Shown here one piece after another: positions 1 through 13,600 of a stretch of 64,000 nt of DNA (position 1 is the stretch's first letter; each line of letters opens with the position of its first letter). The notes under the pieces are model-generated. The model was not told the DNA's origin, made no database searches, and saw nothing but the letters and a program-made list of their open reading frames with translations. The stretch comes from Coturnix japonica (taxonomy: Eukaryota; Chordata; Aves; Galliformes; Phasianidae). The position numbers were made by a program, and so were the translations under genes. Location of the stretch: positions 3,968,001 to 4,032,000 of the forward strand of contig NC_029532.1 of NCBI RefSeq assembly GCF_001577835.2, read 5' to 3'.

Positions 1-116
1 CATGCAACCTTTTTCCATTTATGCAATATAGGAAGTATTGCTTATGAGTTAGCTTAACTATTTTCGTCTCCACTGCTAACGTCAGCATTCATCTAGAGGA
101 AACCAGCCTTACTTAC

Positions 117-3100
117 TTTCAAGCACTCCAAGAACAGTTTCATACCGCTGTAGTTGAGGAACATCTCACAGTTGTCAGGAGTCTCATCAGTAATATTCCA
201 GAGGGCGCTCCATGAGAACTCCATCACCTGATCGCACTGTAAAGATGAAGAAACAGCTTTGCTAATGTAAGAGCCTCCAACACCACCCCAGATAACCTCA
301 GAGGTAAGAAAATCTTATTATTTACTTTCAACTTGTTTGCAAGTGGGTTTTTGTTTTTAAATTATTTTTGCCTCCCTGCCATGTTTGTCCCTTCAGCCCT
401 CACCTCTGTGACAGCAAATTCTGCAGTGCCAGCTGGGATGTCCCATATTAGGTAGAGAAGCTGGGCTGGCACTTCAGACTATCTCTATGCTTAAGTCAGA
501 GTAAAGAAAATACGATGTATACATTTTAGCGGGTAACACTCACCGTTTTATCAGCCAGCTTCTTCTGAATCAATTTTAGCATTGTCTGTGGGCAGAGGAA
601 GGGGAACAGTGAGAACAGTTCAAGAATCACAGGGCTCAAAGCAACATGTCACAGTCCCTGTACTGCTGGGTTTGTAGTCAATGTCTGGAATGTGGTGTAA
701 CTGCAACAAAGCAGCGGCCCCTGCAGTTTTTTGAAAGGGGTGAGATATGCATTGATGTAAGTTGGAAATCTGATGCAAGTTCAGGGAGATGCAGAAGGAG
801 AGAGTCAAAAGGTTTTACGAGTTCTGGAAAGTGGTGAAGGTGTGTCAGGTCACACTGCTTTCATGGACAGCCTGTCACTGAGACCATGACTTCTAGTGTT
901 GGCAAGCCAGTAAAAAATGCCACATGGAGGGACAGGGTTCAGGATAGGTTAGTCTTGCTGGAACAATAGCTCCCTTTTGTGATAACGGTAAGCTTGGTTC
1001 ACTGCCTGGATGAGTTTGGTGACTGGCTGCAAGGAAATGGTGGTAGCCTGGGTTAAGGATAAGAAGACACCTTGGGACCATACCAACCATGACAAAACCC
1101 ATCTTGCCCACAGCTTCTTTATGATCGTTGTCCACCTGGCAGACCAGAGCATTACAGAGGTGCACAGCAATACGCTGGATAGACTCATCCTGCCGGCTCT
1201 GGTTGAGGATGTTCAGCAGCAGCTCATTTACTCGGCGGTACTGGAACTCCAGCTCCTCAGGAATGCTGAAGTTACACAGTGTCAGGCAGCAGTTCCGCTG
1301 TACCTGGGTAAGGAAGCAAATGCTGCACCAAGTGGCAAGGAAAACATGACCTAATTGCCTTGTGTTCCTTTGATGCTTGGTATTGAAACCACCGCAGTAG
1401 TGTTTGACTACTACAGTTTGCTACCCTCCTCCCTAGAACCTTGCTTTAGCTATGATCTCAGTAGGTTCTTCTTCCTTACTGTCGCTATGGTCTCAAGTGG
1501 CCACTCAATCACCCAGTGTGTATCACTTTCTAAGCCAGTTTTTCACTGTCTATATATAAACTATATATATAAATACATATATACATATATGAATATAAAT
1601 ACATATGTAAATATACATAAACTTATGTATAAGGCTTATAAGACACAAATCCTAACACCAGGCTAAAGATGTAACACAGGGAAAGAGAACTATGGGAGCC
1701 AAAGCAAGCTGGGCAGCTCTTACTGTGACTTCCTGGTAGGACTCCATGCCATTCAGCACCACCTGGATGACCTGGCGTCGCAGCTTTATGCTCTGCTCCA
1801 TGCGGTACTCGGAGTTGGTCAGGTAAAACAGCGCAGCACTGCCTGTCACCTGGATGTTTTTGTCATCCTTGTGGCACTTGAGGGCTGTGATCACCAGCTG
1901 CAAGGAAGGAATGTGAAGCTTCAGTGCCACTGTCTTTCTGTTGAGTCTTGGACTGACAGTTATGGCTGTGTGTGGTAAAGGCTGTTACAAGGCTGCAAGG
2001 AATGCACAGCTCAGGTGCTGCAGGAAGATGCTCTTGAGGCGAAGGTGCTTAGCTCCACCATACTACTGGAACTTCCTCCACAATTATGTGGCTTCTAAGG
2101 TTGAAGGAATGGCTGGGGCTGCAAAATTTCCCTTATAAGTGTGAGGTAAATGCTCACATGGTGCTTACCTGGAGGGCTCGCAGCAGCTGGCTGCAACGCT
2201 CAATACGGGCAATGTCAAAAAGGAGGTTGATGGCACGAGAAGTGATTTCTGGCCGGTGTTCAGTGTAAGCCTCAATAGCATTCAGAACTTGCTCTTCGTT
2301 CTTGTCTCCACTCACCTGGTATGGAGGAACAAGAGACAGGGAAGAAAGAATGAAGAAAGCAAGCTGGTGTGAGAACTCCAGGGCAGGCCTGGAAGGCCAG
2401 AGGGTGCACCTGTCCTCTGTCCTGTTTGTAGGATTAGGCCCATGATGGGAGCAAAGAAGCTGAGTCACTTCTCAGCCCAGAAGGACACAAAATGTTCTTT
2501 CTGGTAATCACAGACATCCTGGTCCTTCACTCAGGATGATTTTTTCAGGCCTTTCTCTAAGAGGCATTTGATGGTTCTTTGTTGTTTTGGTTTCTTTAGC
2601 ACTTGTAAAAACTGTGTGAGCTATGGGTCTTGCCTTCTGACTGCTCTCCTGTGTTATCAAGTAGCTGCTGAAAGGTGAGAGCTAAATTGTCCCACACAAA
2701 ACCCTAAGAACTCTGCTCTAATCACAGGCAGTTCTCTGAACTTCTACCAAGTTCCTACTGCCCGTATTCTGACACCCTCATTACCTTATAGGCTGGAATA
2801 TGCGTCAGGCGGCACAGAGATGTTTCAAAAAGGCCCAAGAATTGGAGTGGTCGTTTCAAACCCCGGAAGGGAGCAATGCTGCTCTTTGCTGGCTCGATGC
2901 TGAGGAAAGAAAGAGATGACTCATGTTGGTACCCTGCCTCTCCAGGCTAGCTAATCCACGCAGACCTCAGTAAGTGCTGTTTCCTTACCTTGTCTGGCCC
3001 ATCTTCTCTTCCATGTTTGGGATAGTGCAGTTCTCCAGCATAGTGTGCCCTGAGATATCGAGCGAGGTGAGGTTTACCAAGTTTTCCACAAACAGGTTTA

Positions 3101-6100
3101 GAACCCGGCGGGTCAGCTTGAATTTATAGTAACTGGACAGATGGTCTCGAGAGATATCCAAGTGTCTGCAAATGACAGAGAGCAGCTCAGAGCCTGGAAA
3201 GCATCAACTGGGGCTTCTGTGGCTGTGCCAAGGGAAAATGACAAGCAGAGTGCGGTAGTGATTGTTATTTCCTTCCTAAGGTACAGGAATGTGGTTCTGT
3301 AGGATCAGGCAGCAGGATCTGGCCTTGTGTCTAACAGAATCACACAGTTATCTGGCAGAGGTCTACTTAAAATGGAGCACAGTGAGTCATTTGGCTATAC
3401 CATCACAAAGGAAATTGCTCTAGGCTCAGTAACTGCCTTTCCCAAGCTCCATCAAAGCAGCCACCTGAGCATTTCTGCCTGGTGATTGAGATGCACCAGA
3501 GGATCTTTGCATTCCCAGGAACATCTGTTGCTTCATCCCACAAATTAACTGACACAAGTTTTTGTCTGCGTTCCCAATCTCTTTTTTTTTTTTTCCTGCC
3601 CCAGGCTATTATTCTCTAATTATTTCATGTATCTTCAGATATTTAAATGCTTAAGCTCTGGGGAAACCCCTGAAGCTGTGGAAGTTGTGGGAGAATCTCA
3701 CTGGCTATAACGTGCAAGTGTCCCTTACAGGACAGAGCCTGCTCTTGTCTGCCAAGCAAAGATCCTTAGGGAGAAACTAAACTGCCTAAGACAGGAGCCA
3801 ACATCATACCTACAGAAGTATCTTCTGCATATTATAGACCAAGAGTCACTGCAAATCAGCAGGAGCTGAAGTCACTTGGATTTAGCCAGTGTTACCCAGG
3901 AGGCTGGCTGACACTCCGAGGTCAGACATTAACGTGGTACCCCCTAGTGTCTGCGGGCTGCACAGACAGCACTAAATCACTGCAGACTATCCTTCATGTG
4001 AATGGTAAGGCCTTTCTTTTTGACTGAGATAGTCCTGTATCCTTTTTCTGATACCACTGTGCAGTCCGAACAGTGACTGTCTCAGTTCTGTGTCAGGAAG
4101 TCGTTCTGCTGTCCATGCTGTCAGCTCAGGAGGGTCTATTTCTTTGCACTGTTTCTTTCCTTGATTGTGCCATGCATATACAGTGCACTTACACAGTGTG
4201 CAGTGAGCAGATGCTCTGAGCTGCGAGTTTGTTCTGGTTTTACCTCAGAGCAAAGTTTAAACTCTGGATGTTCCTGTTTAACAATTGTTTTGAAGGACTG
4301 AATTTCAGTATGATTACCACTATACCATTACCTGTGTACACCTATAGCCACTTTTTTGCCATCTCTTGGGTGTTCTGCTGGTTTTCTTTTGTTTGTTGGG
4401 GGGTACAGTGGAAGGGAAGCTCTCTGTGTGTGTGTATTTATTTTTGCAAAGAAAACTCGGTCTGGCTTTAACCACGTCAGAGGGGCAGTGAGTGGCCTGT
4501 TTGTGGGATGTTTATAAGCTGAAGCCAGCAGTGGATGGCTTTCTGTGAAAAGGCATTAACTTCAGAAGTTAACCCCTTTCCTAACAGACCTGCGTGGTTC
4601 CTATCAGCGGGGAAAATGACAAATAAGGAAGATCTGCTGACCTGAGCTTGTGAAGCTGCGCAATCACTTGGATGTGCTCCTCTGAAAGGTCCATGTTGTA
4701 AAGCACTAAGGAAACCAGACTGTCCTTCCACCGTGTCAGAAATCCCACATCGTTCAGCTGGATCCCAGAGAGATCAAGAGCAGCAAGGGAGGTCAAAGGC
4801 CGAAGCAACGTCTCTACATTGACCCCTTCAATCAAGCGGCCCAGATTCAGGAAGCGCAAGCGGCTGAAGCCTTCGAAAGTAAAGTCCTTGACCAAAACCT
4901 GGCGAGTGGGGTTCACCAGACAGTCGTCTTCACAGCCTCCGGGGTTCTCTTCCTCATAGAAGATATTGCAGCATCCAAAGAGGCTAAGGGAAATAAGCGT
5001 GTGGCTGAAGCTCACCAAAGTCTGCAAACTCTTGGCTGTCAGCTTCTCGCAGTTAGTCAGGTAGAGCTCAACGAGATCCTGGAAGATGGGAAATTAAATG
5101 GTAAGAAGAATTTCAAAGGTAGAGTGCCCACCCTGTTCCATACAACATCTCTCAGGGACAGCCTGAGAACCTATACCACCAAACTTGACCAGTATCCCCA
5201 TCCCATTCCCTACAGCAGCTTTAGGAGCTGAGGAGGGAGATGCTGAGCTTCTCCCAGAGAAACCTGTATGGTGAAGGACAGTATCTTGGGAATTTCTGGG
5301 ATTCTGGCTGGTCCCCATGCAACAGTGCTGCCATGTGAAATGGCAGCTGGAAGCTGTCACTGCAATGCCACCTGCTTCCTGATGGCCTCCAGGTCCTGGT
5401 CCTGCACGATCTGTTCCCGCAAGTGGATCCGAGCTAGCCTGGTGCTCCGTGGATCTGAGAAGAGGGTGAAGAAGCTTTCATGGGGTTCGAAGATGCTGTC
5501 TGTCTTCACCAATTCCACATACCTGTATCGGGGCAATGGTGTTAGCACAGCACAACAGAAGACAAAGGCTCAGCTACAGCTCTGGCACCTCTCCTGGCTC
5601 TGGCAAGATGTTACTGAGCACATGAGCACAGACTCCCTCCTGGACTATTAGCTCTCCCTCTGCAACACTCACAGTCCTTAGGAAAATCTAAGGCAAAGAT
5701 TTGTGCAAGGTCATGTGTTTATTTCTGAGCAAACTGGATTCTGGCAAGCACAGACTCTAGAATTTTTCTCTCAGTGCTGTTTAAAGCTATTAACTTGATT
5801 TTCCATTTAAGAAAAAAATCAGCTGGGCAGTTTTCTGCCACACATTGTAAGCAAAGGTTCAGCCAAAGGAAACTGTAATAGCCAAATGATAAAGCCCTGG
5901 GAGCAGATTGCTTTGTAAAGCTATGGGAGTAGCAGCATTAAAATGCATCATCTGTTAGCACTTTGTACCCTTATTTTTCTGTTTTGAGAGAGAGATGTAA
6001 TGCTTCAGTGGTGGGAAATAGGAGGGCTCCTTTATTGCTTACTGATGTTCTTGGAAGAAGCAGGGACTGTTCATTTCACTCTGGGTTTACCTATATGGAA

Positions 6101-6479
6101 ATGGTGACTGGTGGGATACAATAACTTCCTTCTGAAGTTCATGCAAATCCTTACTTCCAATATGAGGCTCATCAGAAATAAACCCCAGCCCTATGAATTC
6201 CTCCTCATTATTTTCCTTGTATCCTTTCCATCACTTCTTTAGAAAACTACGATTCCTCCTTCCCTAAGTTCCCAACTCCCATCCAAACCAGACAACAGCT
6301 CCTCCATGGGCCCAGACGTACTCGTTGACGAGTTTGTCACAGATCTCGCTTGGCAAGAAAATGTCGGGATGGAGACGGAGGGTTTCATTGTCCAGTAAGT
6401 AGCAGAGAGTCCCCTCCAAGTTGCGAAGGCAGAAATCTGTGCACAAGGTCATGAGTGACTCCGGGCTGTCGGATGCCAT
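117..6479 (-). CDS. ZER1: ZER1, CUL2 ubiquitin-ligase substrate receptor for N-degrons (3' part off the left edge)
   Basis: ZER1 is the substrate-recognition subunit of a cullin-2 RING ligase that recognises proteins with exposed N-terminal glycine. Ten coding exons are visible: 6322-6479 (ATG at 6477-6479), 5372-5522, 4642-5078, 2989-3165, 2785-2899, 2169-2315, 1724-1897, 1088-1303, 544-585 and 117-236. All joins keep phase and give 579 codons of about 766 in the human protein. The product starts MASDSPESLMTLCTDFCLRN, runs through leucine-rich repeats (about residues 100-280) and enters the ARM-like region. The last visible exon carries SALWNITDET; by my count Trp552, Asn553 and Asp556 match the glycine-pocket residues I recall for this family. 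The start ATG lies immediately after a splice acceptor (ctgaag), so the 5' UTR sits in an upstream exon. The donor after 1088 reads GTTGGT, which is weak. The remaining exons, from EFPEKQEL onward in human, lie beyond position 1. Confidence 0.97.
1551..1632. repeat. AT-rich simple sequence in a ZER1 intron
   Basis: About 80 bases of imperfect TATA/ATAC units between ZER1 exons 7 and 8. It is low-complexity sequence with no coding potential. Confidence 0.7.
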
Positions 6480-9400
6480 CTTCAGGGAAGCAGCGGGGAG
6501 GGGAAAACAGAAGGAAGCTTTTGATTCAGAAGATCTTCTCCTCAAATGAAATCCCAGGGTGAATTTACAGGGACATCAGGGCAGCTATAAGTGGAGGAGA
6601 AAAAAAGGATGCATTAAGAAAGGCGCATTGGAAAGCATGCTGCAAAGCTGCTGCACCAGCAGGATGTCAATGGTTCTGGTTACAGCTTGCCACTTGCTGA
6701 CCTCCAAAGAACCTGCAGTGGTTTGGTCCCTCTGGGGGTGTGGACTTAATTCCCCCTGGGGACACCGGGGGAATGAGTTAATGTAAAACATTTTCTTGCT
6801 GTACAGCCTCATTTCCTAACATGTTTCCTCACTGCAGAAGTTATCTGGCTGACAAAGGGCTTCTGAAGAGGAAGTGGTGGAAACCACATCGCTTGGTTTC
6901 CTTCGGAGTGGGCTGAATAAACCACCAGAGAAGGTACAGCTGGGAAGATCCTTTGCATAGCCCCGGTGGGATCCGGTGACCCCATACCTTGTGCCTGTAA
7001 TTGTTTGCCATCATTCCAAGTGAAGCTTCATGTTCAAGCTGGATGTCTCTCTGCAGCTCCAAGCCAGAAGCTCCATGCAGGTATTTGAACTAGACCATGA
7101 AGTGGATCAGAAGCCAGAGGGGATGATGGACACTGTGCAGGTGGCTGGAACTCATGAAAGCATTCCAAATTCTGTCATAAAATGTATGAGTGACTGACAC
7201 GGAATAAAGCAAGGGGCTTCTGCCCTCCTTGGTTGTTACTACTGAATAAAGGAGGACAGTGAGGCAGACAGTTAGGGGAAGCTAATCCTGTCTGATTCAG
7301 AAATCTCATTGCTCTGGTTTTCAGGGTTGCTCACTGGCACTGAAGCAGAAGTAGCAGAGTGCACTGAGGGCGTTTAGGAGAAATCACTGAAAACCATTTC
7401 ACTTTTTCAGGGCCAAATCATATTGGGAGCAGCCTTAATGTGATCCCGTCAGTGTATTTCCACCAGCAGACACAAACTGTGTTGGAACGTTTATTTGTGA
7501 GGTGAAACCTGTGTCTTTTCAATAGGTAACTTCCTGCTGCAGTGAGAACATCAGTGCTATGGAGTCAGTTATTCTTCTGTGCACCATAGCTGGGGAAACC
7601 ATTGCAAAGCATCTTTCACTCTCCTGCAGCTGCAAAGCTGAGGGTATGTGTCTATCTCTAGCTATCTCAGTGCTTGGGGAAAGCCAGAGGTGTTCTCCTT
7701 TCTTTCCTGCACTGTCAGAATTTAACTCAGTTCCCTCACCTCCATCACTGTCCCTAAGGACACCCCTGGTGGCTCAGGCACCCTCCCTCCCCTTCCAGAT
7801 GTTCTGTTCAGCCTCTGACTGGGTTGTGCCACCAGGATGAAGGATCAGTCAAAGCTGTGGATGAGGTAACCTTTCAGATTCAGGCACCACATGGTCTCTG
7901 TGGGAAACAGGGCACAGCTGTGACTGAGCCTGCCTGGCAGTCCATGCTCCCAGCCTTCTGGTGCCTCCTTATGCTGCACAAGTTGCAAATCAAAGCTCTT
8001 TTCTTCCTTTCGTGTCTCGTTAATTCTTTATTTAAGAGTGTGCTTTAGTGCCAGGGACAAAGACTTGGCCAAGGAATAAACCCGAGACAGAAAGGAGCCT
8101 CTCAAGAAGCAAATAAGACGAGCAGAGCTACTTTGTGCATAGCAATGGGAGGAACTGCAGTGCTGCATCATTGCTGAGGTGCACCTACCCCAGGCTGTGT
8201 CTCCCTGGGCCAAATCTTGCTCCAGTGTAAGCAGACAAACCTGGGACAGAATCTGACTTCCCTTGAATCAGATCAGTAACTTCTCCTTCCTATAACATCT
8301 TTGGGAACTGTTCCTGTAAATAACTCTAAAGATCATGTTTAAATCCTAAATTCCTGACCTGCTGTGTTCTGACCTAGAACTTTCGCAGCCTTTTCAGTGT
8401 AATCTCAGGCACGTCCTCTGGTTTTGGCTCAAGAAGGAGAAGGTCTCCAAGCAACAGCAGAGGAAAAAACAAATAAAAACTCAGCAATCACAAATCTGTA
8501 AGCTTCATTCTAAAAGAGAAAGAAATCCATAACAACAGCTCTCCCCTCTATAGTTGGCAGGAGAAAAGTCAAGGAATAAATGGGCAACTGAGAGCACAGC
8601 ACTGCCTTGCTAGTAGCGAGGTCCTGCCTAAGAGGATGCATGTGGGAGGAAGCTTGTCCTGCACGCTGCATGGTGATGCTTCAGATGCAAGTGCTTCACC
8701 TCCAGAACACGTTTTGCCTGGAGCTTGCTTGACAGAATCCTTCCAGAAAGGCCAGATCAACAGGAAGATCTGAACCAGGAGGGAAACACGTTCTGCTATC
8801 CCTACCAGTCCACCCGTGCCATCAGACAGCAGGGCTGGATCCAGCCTCCTACCACTTCTTACTGCTTCTGGACACAGAGCTCTAAACCAAATTCTCAGTC
8901 ATAATTTATTATCAGGTGCTGCTGACAGGGTCGGTGCGTGGGACTTGTCCAAGCAGCTTAGAGCTCTGAGGGCAATGACTGGACTCCTGCTGCTCCAACA
9001 ACTCCAATACAAGCAGCACGATGCAGCTGCTTGATCCCAGCCCTGGAGAGATCAGCTACACTTCAACTTCTGAGCTCCCAGCACTGAACCAACCAAATCC
9101 CAGATTGGAACGTAGTACACAGAGAAAAACATTCATCCTTGTGATTTACCGTGCACATCTGAGGAGCAATCCAGCTGCTGCTGTGACCATTGGTCCTTTT
9201 GTACAGGTTGCTCCCTGCCTCTTCTAACCAGCCTCGAGATACGATGTGGGCAGGGAAGTAATGAAGCCAACAGCTGCACTGATCAATATCATCCCCAGCT
9301 ATAAGCTCGGTGTGCTTTGTTGATAAAAATAAACAAGATAGAGATGCTGACAAACCATTAGCATTTGCCTAATCACTGTCCTCAGGCAGCTTTCCACAGG

Positions 9401-10203
9401 CAATCCATCAGCAAGCTGCCTGCCTTGCAGCCTGCCACCAGTGATGGGCAATAAGCCGCCCAGTGCACGCGTGTTTCTGAAGGGCCAAAGATGGAGCCCC
9501 ACGTACCCACTGTGCAGTGACAGCACCCAAAGCAAACTGCAGCGCTGTGACACGCAGCCTCGCTCCTCCACCAGCACATCCAGACAACTCCTTTGGCAGC
9601 TGCTGCTCCTTTGCAGGCTGTGTTTGCAGTGTTAAGGCATCGCTGGCATTGCTGGCACACGAGGCTGGCATTGCTCTGCCCGTGCCAATCCCTACCTTGG
9701 ACTTCAGACCATCTTCTCTCTGGTCTCTCTCCAACCCTGACTCACCGTGGCTCCGTGCCATCAGCACAGCGCTCACATCGCCACAAACGCGACTGGCAAA
9801 GCTTCCAGCACCAGCGGATCGTCCAAACAACGCGCGTGGATGTGACCGACCGCGAGGAACGGCTTTAAGAGAACCGACTGAACGCAAATAACGCGGAACG
9901 GGGCACGGCCCGAAGGAGAAAACCGCACTGTCACTTGAGCAGCTCACACTGCGACCCGCTGTGCGAAATGTCAGCGCTGCCTCCAGCGGGAACCTCAACA
10001 CGGAGCGGATCCGCACGGAGCCCCGTGCTGGCCGGATCCCGCCGTGCTGCACAGGACACGCGCAGCCCCACGGCCGCAGCCCTGGCCCCGCTCGGCCCAG
10101 AGGTCACCGCGCCGTCCCCGCGGTCCCGGTCTGTTCGGCGCAGTGACGGCGCCGCCCCCCACCGTCCCGTGTCCCGGCCGCGGGTCGGACCGGCCGCACT
10201 CAC
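6480..10203 (-). other. ZER1 first intron, no other gene seen
   Basis: This stretch between the probable leader exon and the ATG exon holds only short open frames without family resemblance on either strand. I saw no CR1 piece, RNA gene or long simple repeat in it. From about 9.9 kb upward the base composition turns GC-rich as the shared promoter island begins. Confidence 0.5.
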
Positions 10204-10680
10204 CCGTCCCAGCCCCGCCCGTTGCTGCGGATGGGGCCGGCGGTGCGTCCCGGGCCGTCCCGGCTCCGCGTCCTCCTCGGGCCCCGCTCCCCCCGCCTCG
10301 GCCTCCGCTGTCAACAAACCCCGCCGTCACTTCCGCCAGCCGGGGCCGAAGCACCGGATGCTCCGCGTTCCCCCTCGGAAACACCGGCCGGGCCGGAACG
10401 CTCCGACCGCCCCGCGGCACCGGGCGGAGCTCGGGCAGCTCCAGGCTGCGGGCACCGGGACACCGGGCACGAGGTGCGGGGCAATGACGGTACGGGACAC
10501 GGGACACGGGACACGAGACACGAGCGGGGCTCACGGCCGCGTCACGCCGCCCCGGGAGAGAACGAGGGGGCGGGGGCTGAGCGGGGCGGGGCGGGGCGGG
10601 GCGATGTGATGCGGGCGGTGCTTCGCGCTCCCCGCGGGCGTTTCCAGCCGGAGCAGCTGCGCGGGGTCGGGCCGCCATGT
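9950..10680. promoter_or_regulatory. GC-rich divergent promoter island of ZER1 and TBC1D13
   Basis: The stretch is very rich in CpG and lies between the probable ZER1 leader exon (minus strand, donor at 10198-10203) and the TBC1D13 ATG at 10677. Near 10567-10603 the plus strand has a run of GGGGCGG units that fit Sp1/KLF GC boxes, about 80-110 bases before the TBC1D13 start codon. No TATA box is apparent. A short tandem of GGGACAC units lies at 10489-10530. The shared-promoter role is inferred from layout and composition. Confidence 0.7.
10204..10330 (-). other. ZER1: Probable ZER1 non-coding first exon (right boundary uncertain)
   Basis: The ZER1 ATG exon begins at a splice acceptor, so a 5' leader exon must lie to the right. 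In the GC-rich island the minus strand has one strong donor (GTGAGT at 10198-10203 preceded by GGGACGG), which would end an exon at 10204. The transcription start is not visible, so 10330 is only a guess inside the island. This is inference from a splice motif and from the head-to-head layout with TBC1D13. Confidence 0.4.
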
Positions 10681-13600
10681 CGCGGCTGCACCGGAGCAGG
10701 TGGGTGCGGGGCCGGGGGGCGCGGGGCGCTGATGACAGCGCTCGGTAACGGCCAACGCTTCCCTCAGGATCGCGGATTTCCAGGAGGTGCTCGGCGAACC
10801 CACGGTGGCTCTGGGCAAACTCCGCGATCTCTGCTTCAGCGGTGAGTGTGCCGGGGGTCCGTGTGCCCGCGGCCGCCCCCCGTAACGACCCCCGAACTTC
10901 AGCACGGCGGCCCCTAACGGGGCTGAGCCGTTCCCGGTAATGACGGCCTGTCTCTGCTGTCCCGCAGGAATCCCGTTTGATGGAGGGCTGCGCTGCCTCT
11001 GCTGGAAGGTGCGTGTGCTGCTGTGTGTGTGTGTGCTGCTGTGTATGTGTGCTGCTGCTCCGGCGGGGCTTTGGGGCCAAAAAACACCCCAAAAACAACG
11101 GGGTGTTCTCCTCAGACCCTTAACGCCTGTTTGTGTCCCCCGCAGATCCTGCTCAACTACCTCCCCTTAGAGCGGGCCCTATGGAGCTCGTTGCTGAAGA
11201 AGCAGAGGTGAGGATGGCTCCGCTCGCTCCTTTCGTTCTGATGGGATCTGTGGAGAAGGGGAGGAGAGCCTTAAATAATTAATACCTTCTTAAAAGGAAT
11301 TGCTGTGCTGTTCTTGGGGTCAGCAGATTCCAACTGAACTCAATAGAAGATGAGATGGTTGGAAATGGGATGGAAATGGTTTTAAGTTAAAAGAGGGAAG
11401 ATTTAGGTTGGATGTTAGGGGGAAGTTCTTCACTAGGAGAGTGGTTAGGCCCTGGAACAGGCTGCCCAGGGAGGTTGTGGATGCCCCGTCCTTGGAGGTG
11501 TTCAAGGCCAGGTTGGACGGGGCCCTGGGCAACCTGATCTAGTAAAGGTGTATGTTTGGTGGCCCTGCCAGGCAGGGGGTTGGAACTACATGATCCTTGA
11601 GGTCCCTTCCAACCCGGGTCATTCTGTGATTCTGAGATGTAGGCTGAGTGGGGCGGTGCAGGGGTGTCTGTCTGAGCTCAGGCTGAGCACTTACATTGAC
11701 GTTATCTGCTTTATTTCCCTCCTTAAGGGAGCTGTATTCCCAGTTCCTAAAAGAAATGATTATTCAGCCTGGGATCGCCAAAGCCAACCTCGGTGTCTCA
11801 AGGGAAGATGTGACCTTAGAGGATCATGTAAGTGCTGCTAACCTTTGTGTCGCAGGACATTCCCCATAGCTGGGAGCTATGGTTCTGTAGCCTACACTCC
11901 CGTGCTGCTCTTGGCCTGGTGCTGACAGGAGGGGCTGAGCCTGTGTGTCTGAGCAGCCTTTAGCTGCTGAGTTACTGGCAAAGCAATGGTAACTGTGCAG
12001 CTGTATGTGTGTCTTCCCTCCTGCTTTGGGGCTGTGCGGCCTGTGAGTCTGCTGGGGAAGGGCAGGGGGCCATGAGGGGTCCCTCCAGCAAGGGGACACT
12101 CTCCTGGTGTGCTGTATGTGTGCATAGGCTGCTCTGAAAGGCAGGAGGGTGCAGCCAAACTGCAGCAGAAGGCTGGTTTATCTCCAGTTTGCTGGCTAAT
12201 GACTTCTTTAATTATTATTGATTGACTGTTTATTGCGTCCCTTTCTGCTTTGAAAATACTGGTAACTTTGTGTCAAGGCAGGGGATGATATAACTGAAGA
12301 TAAGGACTGTAAATGCTACAGCTGCTTCCACGGCTTATCCTGTATGTTAATGTTCTGCTGCTGTGATCCACCAGGGCTGTAAAACTATAATGTTTGTAAC
12401 ATCCCATGCGTTGGCAGCTTGCAGTGATCTTTGGATCTCTTGGAATGTTCCTTTTATGGTGTTTTCTTTTCTCCTGTCAGATGATTATTAACATGGTCAC
12501 TGTCTTTGCAAGTTCTGATCTGCTTCCTACACTGTGTGTTCTGTCTGAAGACACAGCACTAAGTGTAGTGCCAGAATGACTGGGTCCTGTGCTGGTTCTG
12601 GCCTCCAGCAGGAATGGTCCATAGGTGTGCATTTACTGAGGGCTTTGGTGCATGTGAAGGATGCTTGTTTTTGTCTTGTTTATTTCTCTAGCCCCTCAAT
12701 CCAAACCCAGACAGCCGATGGAACACTTACTTCAAGGATAACGAAGTGCTCCTCCAGATAGACAAAGACGTCAGGTGTGTATGGTGTAATGACTCAGATT
12801 TCTGAGCCTGAGTGCTTTGCTTAATACTTTGTACCTTGGAAATCGAGTTTAATATTAAACTGAGCTTTCTGTTTAGCACTGGGCACGTACTTCCTTCTTA
12901 TGCTTGATTTCCTCTTGCATCCACCCCAGGAGGCTGTACCCCGACATGGCATTCTTCCAGCGCCCAACTGACTACCCCTGCCTCTTAATCCTGGACCCCC
13001 AGAATGAGTTTGAAACGCTGCGTAAGCGGGTGGAGCAGACCACGCTGAAGTCACAGACGGTGGCACGGAACCGCAGCGGGGTTACAAATGTGAGGTCCAG
13101 GTGTGGGCTGCCCGTGGGGCATGGTGTGCTCCCTGATAAAGGATGCTGGTGGTTCTCAGGCTTTTTGTGCTTGTGTGATGGAATTATGGGAATGCAGCAG
13201 CAGATATTTGGTGTCTAGACAGCTTTAGAGAACCAGCTGGCAGGAGTCATAGGTATGTTTAATGGTAAGGGGTATTGTTTCCTGAGGTCCAGGAAGGTGT
13301 GTTATGCCTGAGATGTGCCTTCCTGCATGGGAACAAAGCACTGAAGGGTTAATTTGCTGAAGCTGAATTGATAGAGTCTTCCAGAGCTGGATCTCCTCAA
13401 AGTGTAACTGGGAAAAGATCTGGGGAATGGCTGAAATGTGTGTTGTCTTTTTCCTCTTTGGGTGTTGGATCGTTAAGTGCTGCACACTGGGTGCTGGGGA
13501 AGGTGGCTGGCTGCAGTCTGTCCCCTTTTCTTGCATTACAATGAAGTGGCACCGCTGTGTTTTCTTACTGCATGGGGTCAGGTGATGCAGTGCTTCAGGG

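Noticed and set aside
9995-11098. Long open frame of over 360 codons on the minus strand across the ZER1/TBC1D13 island
   Set aside because: It runs through GC-rich promoter and TBC1D13 exons in antisense, is rich in Arg, Pro, Gly and Ala as expected from GC bias, and resembles no family.
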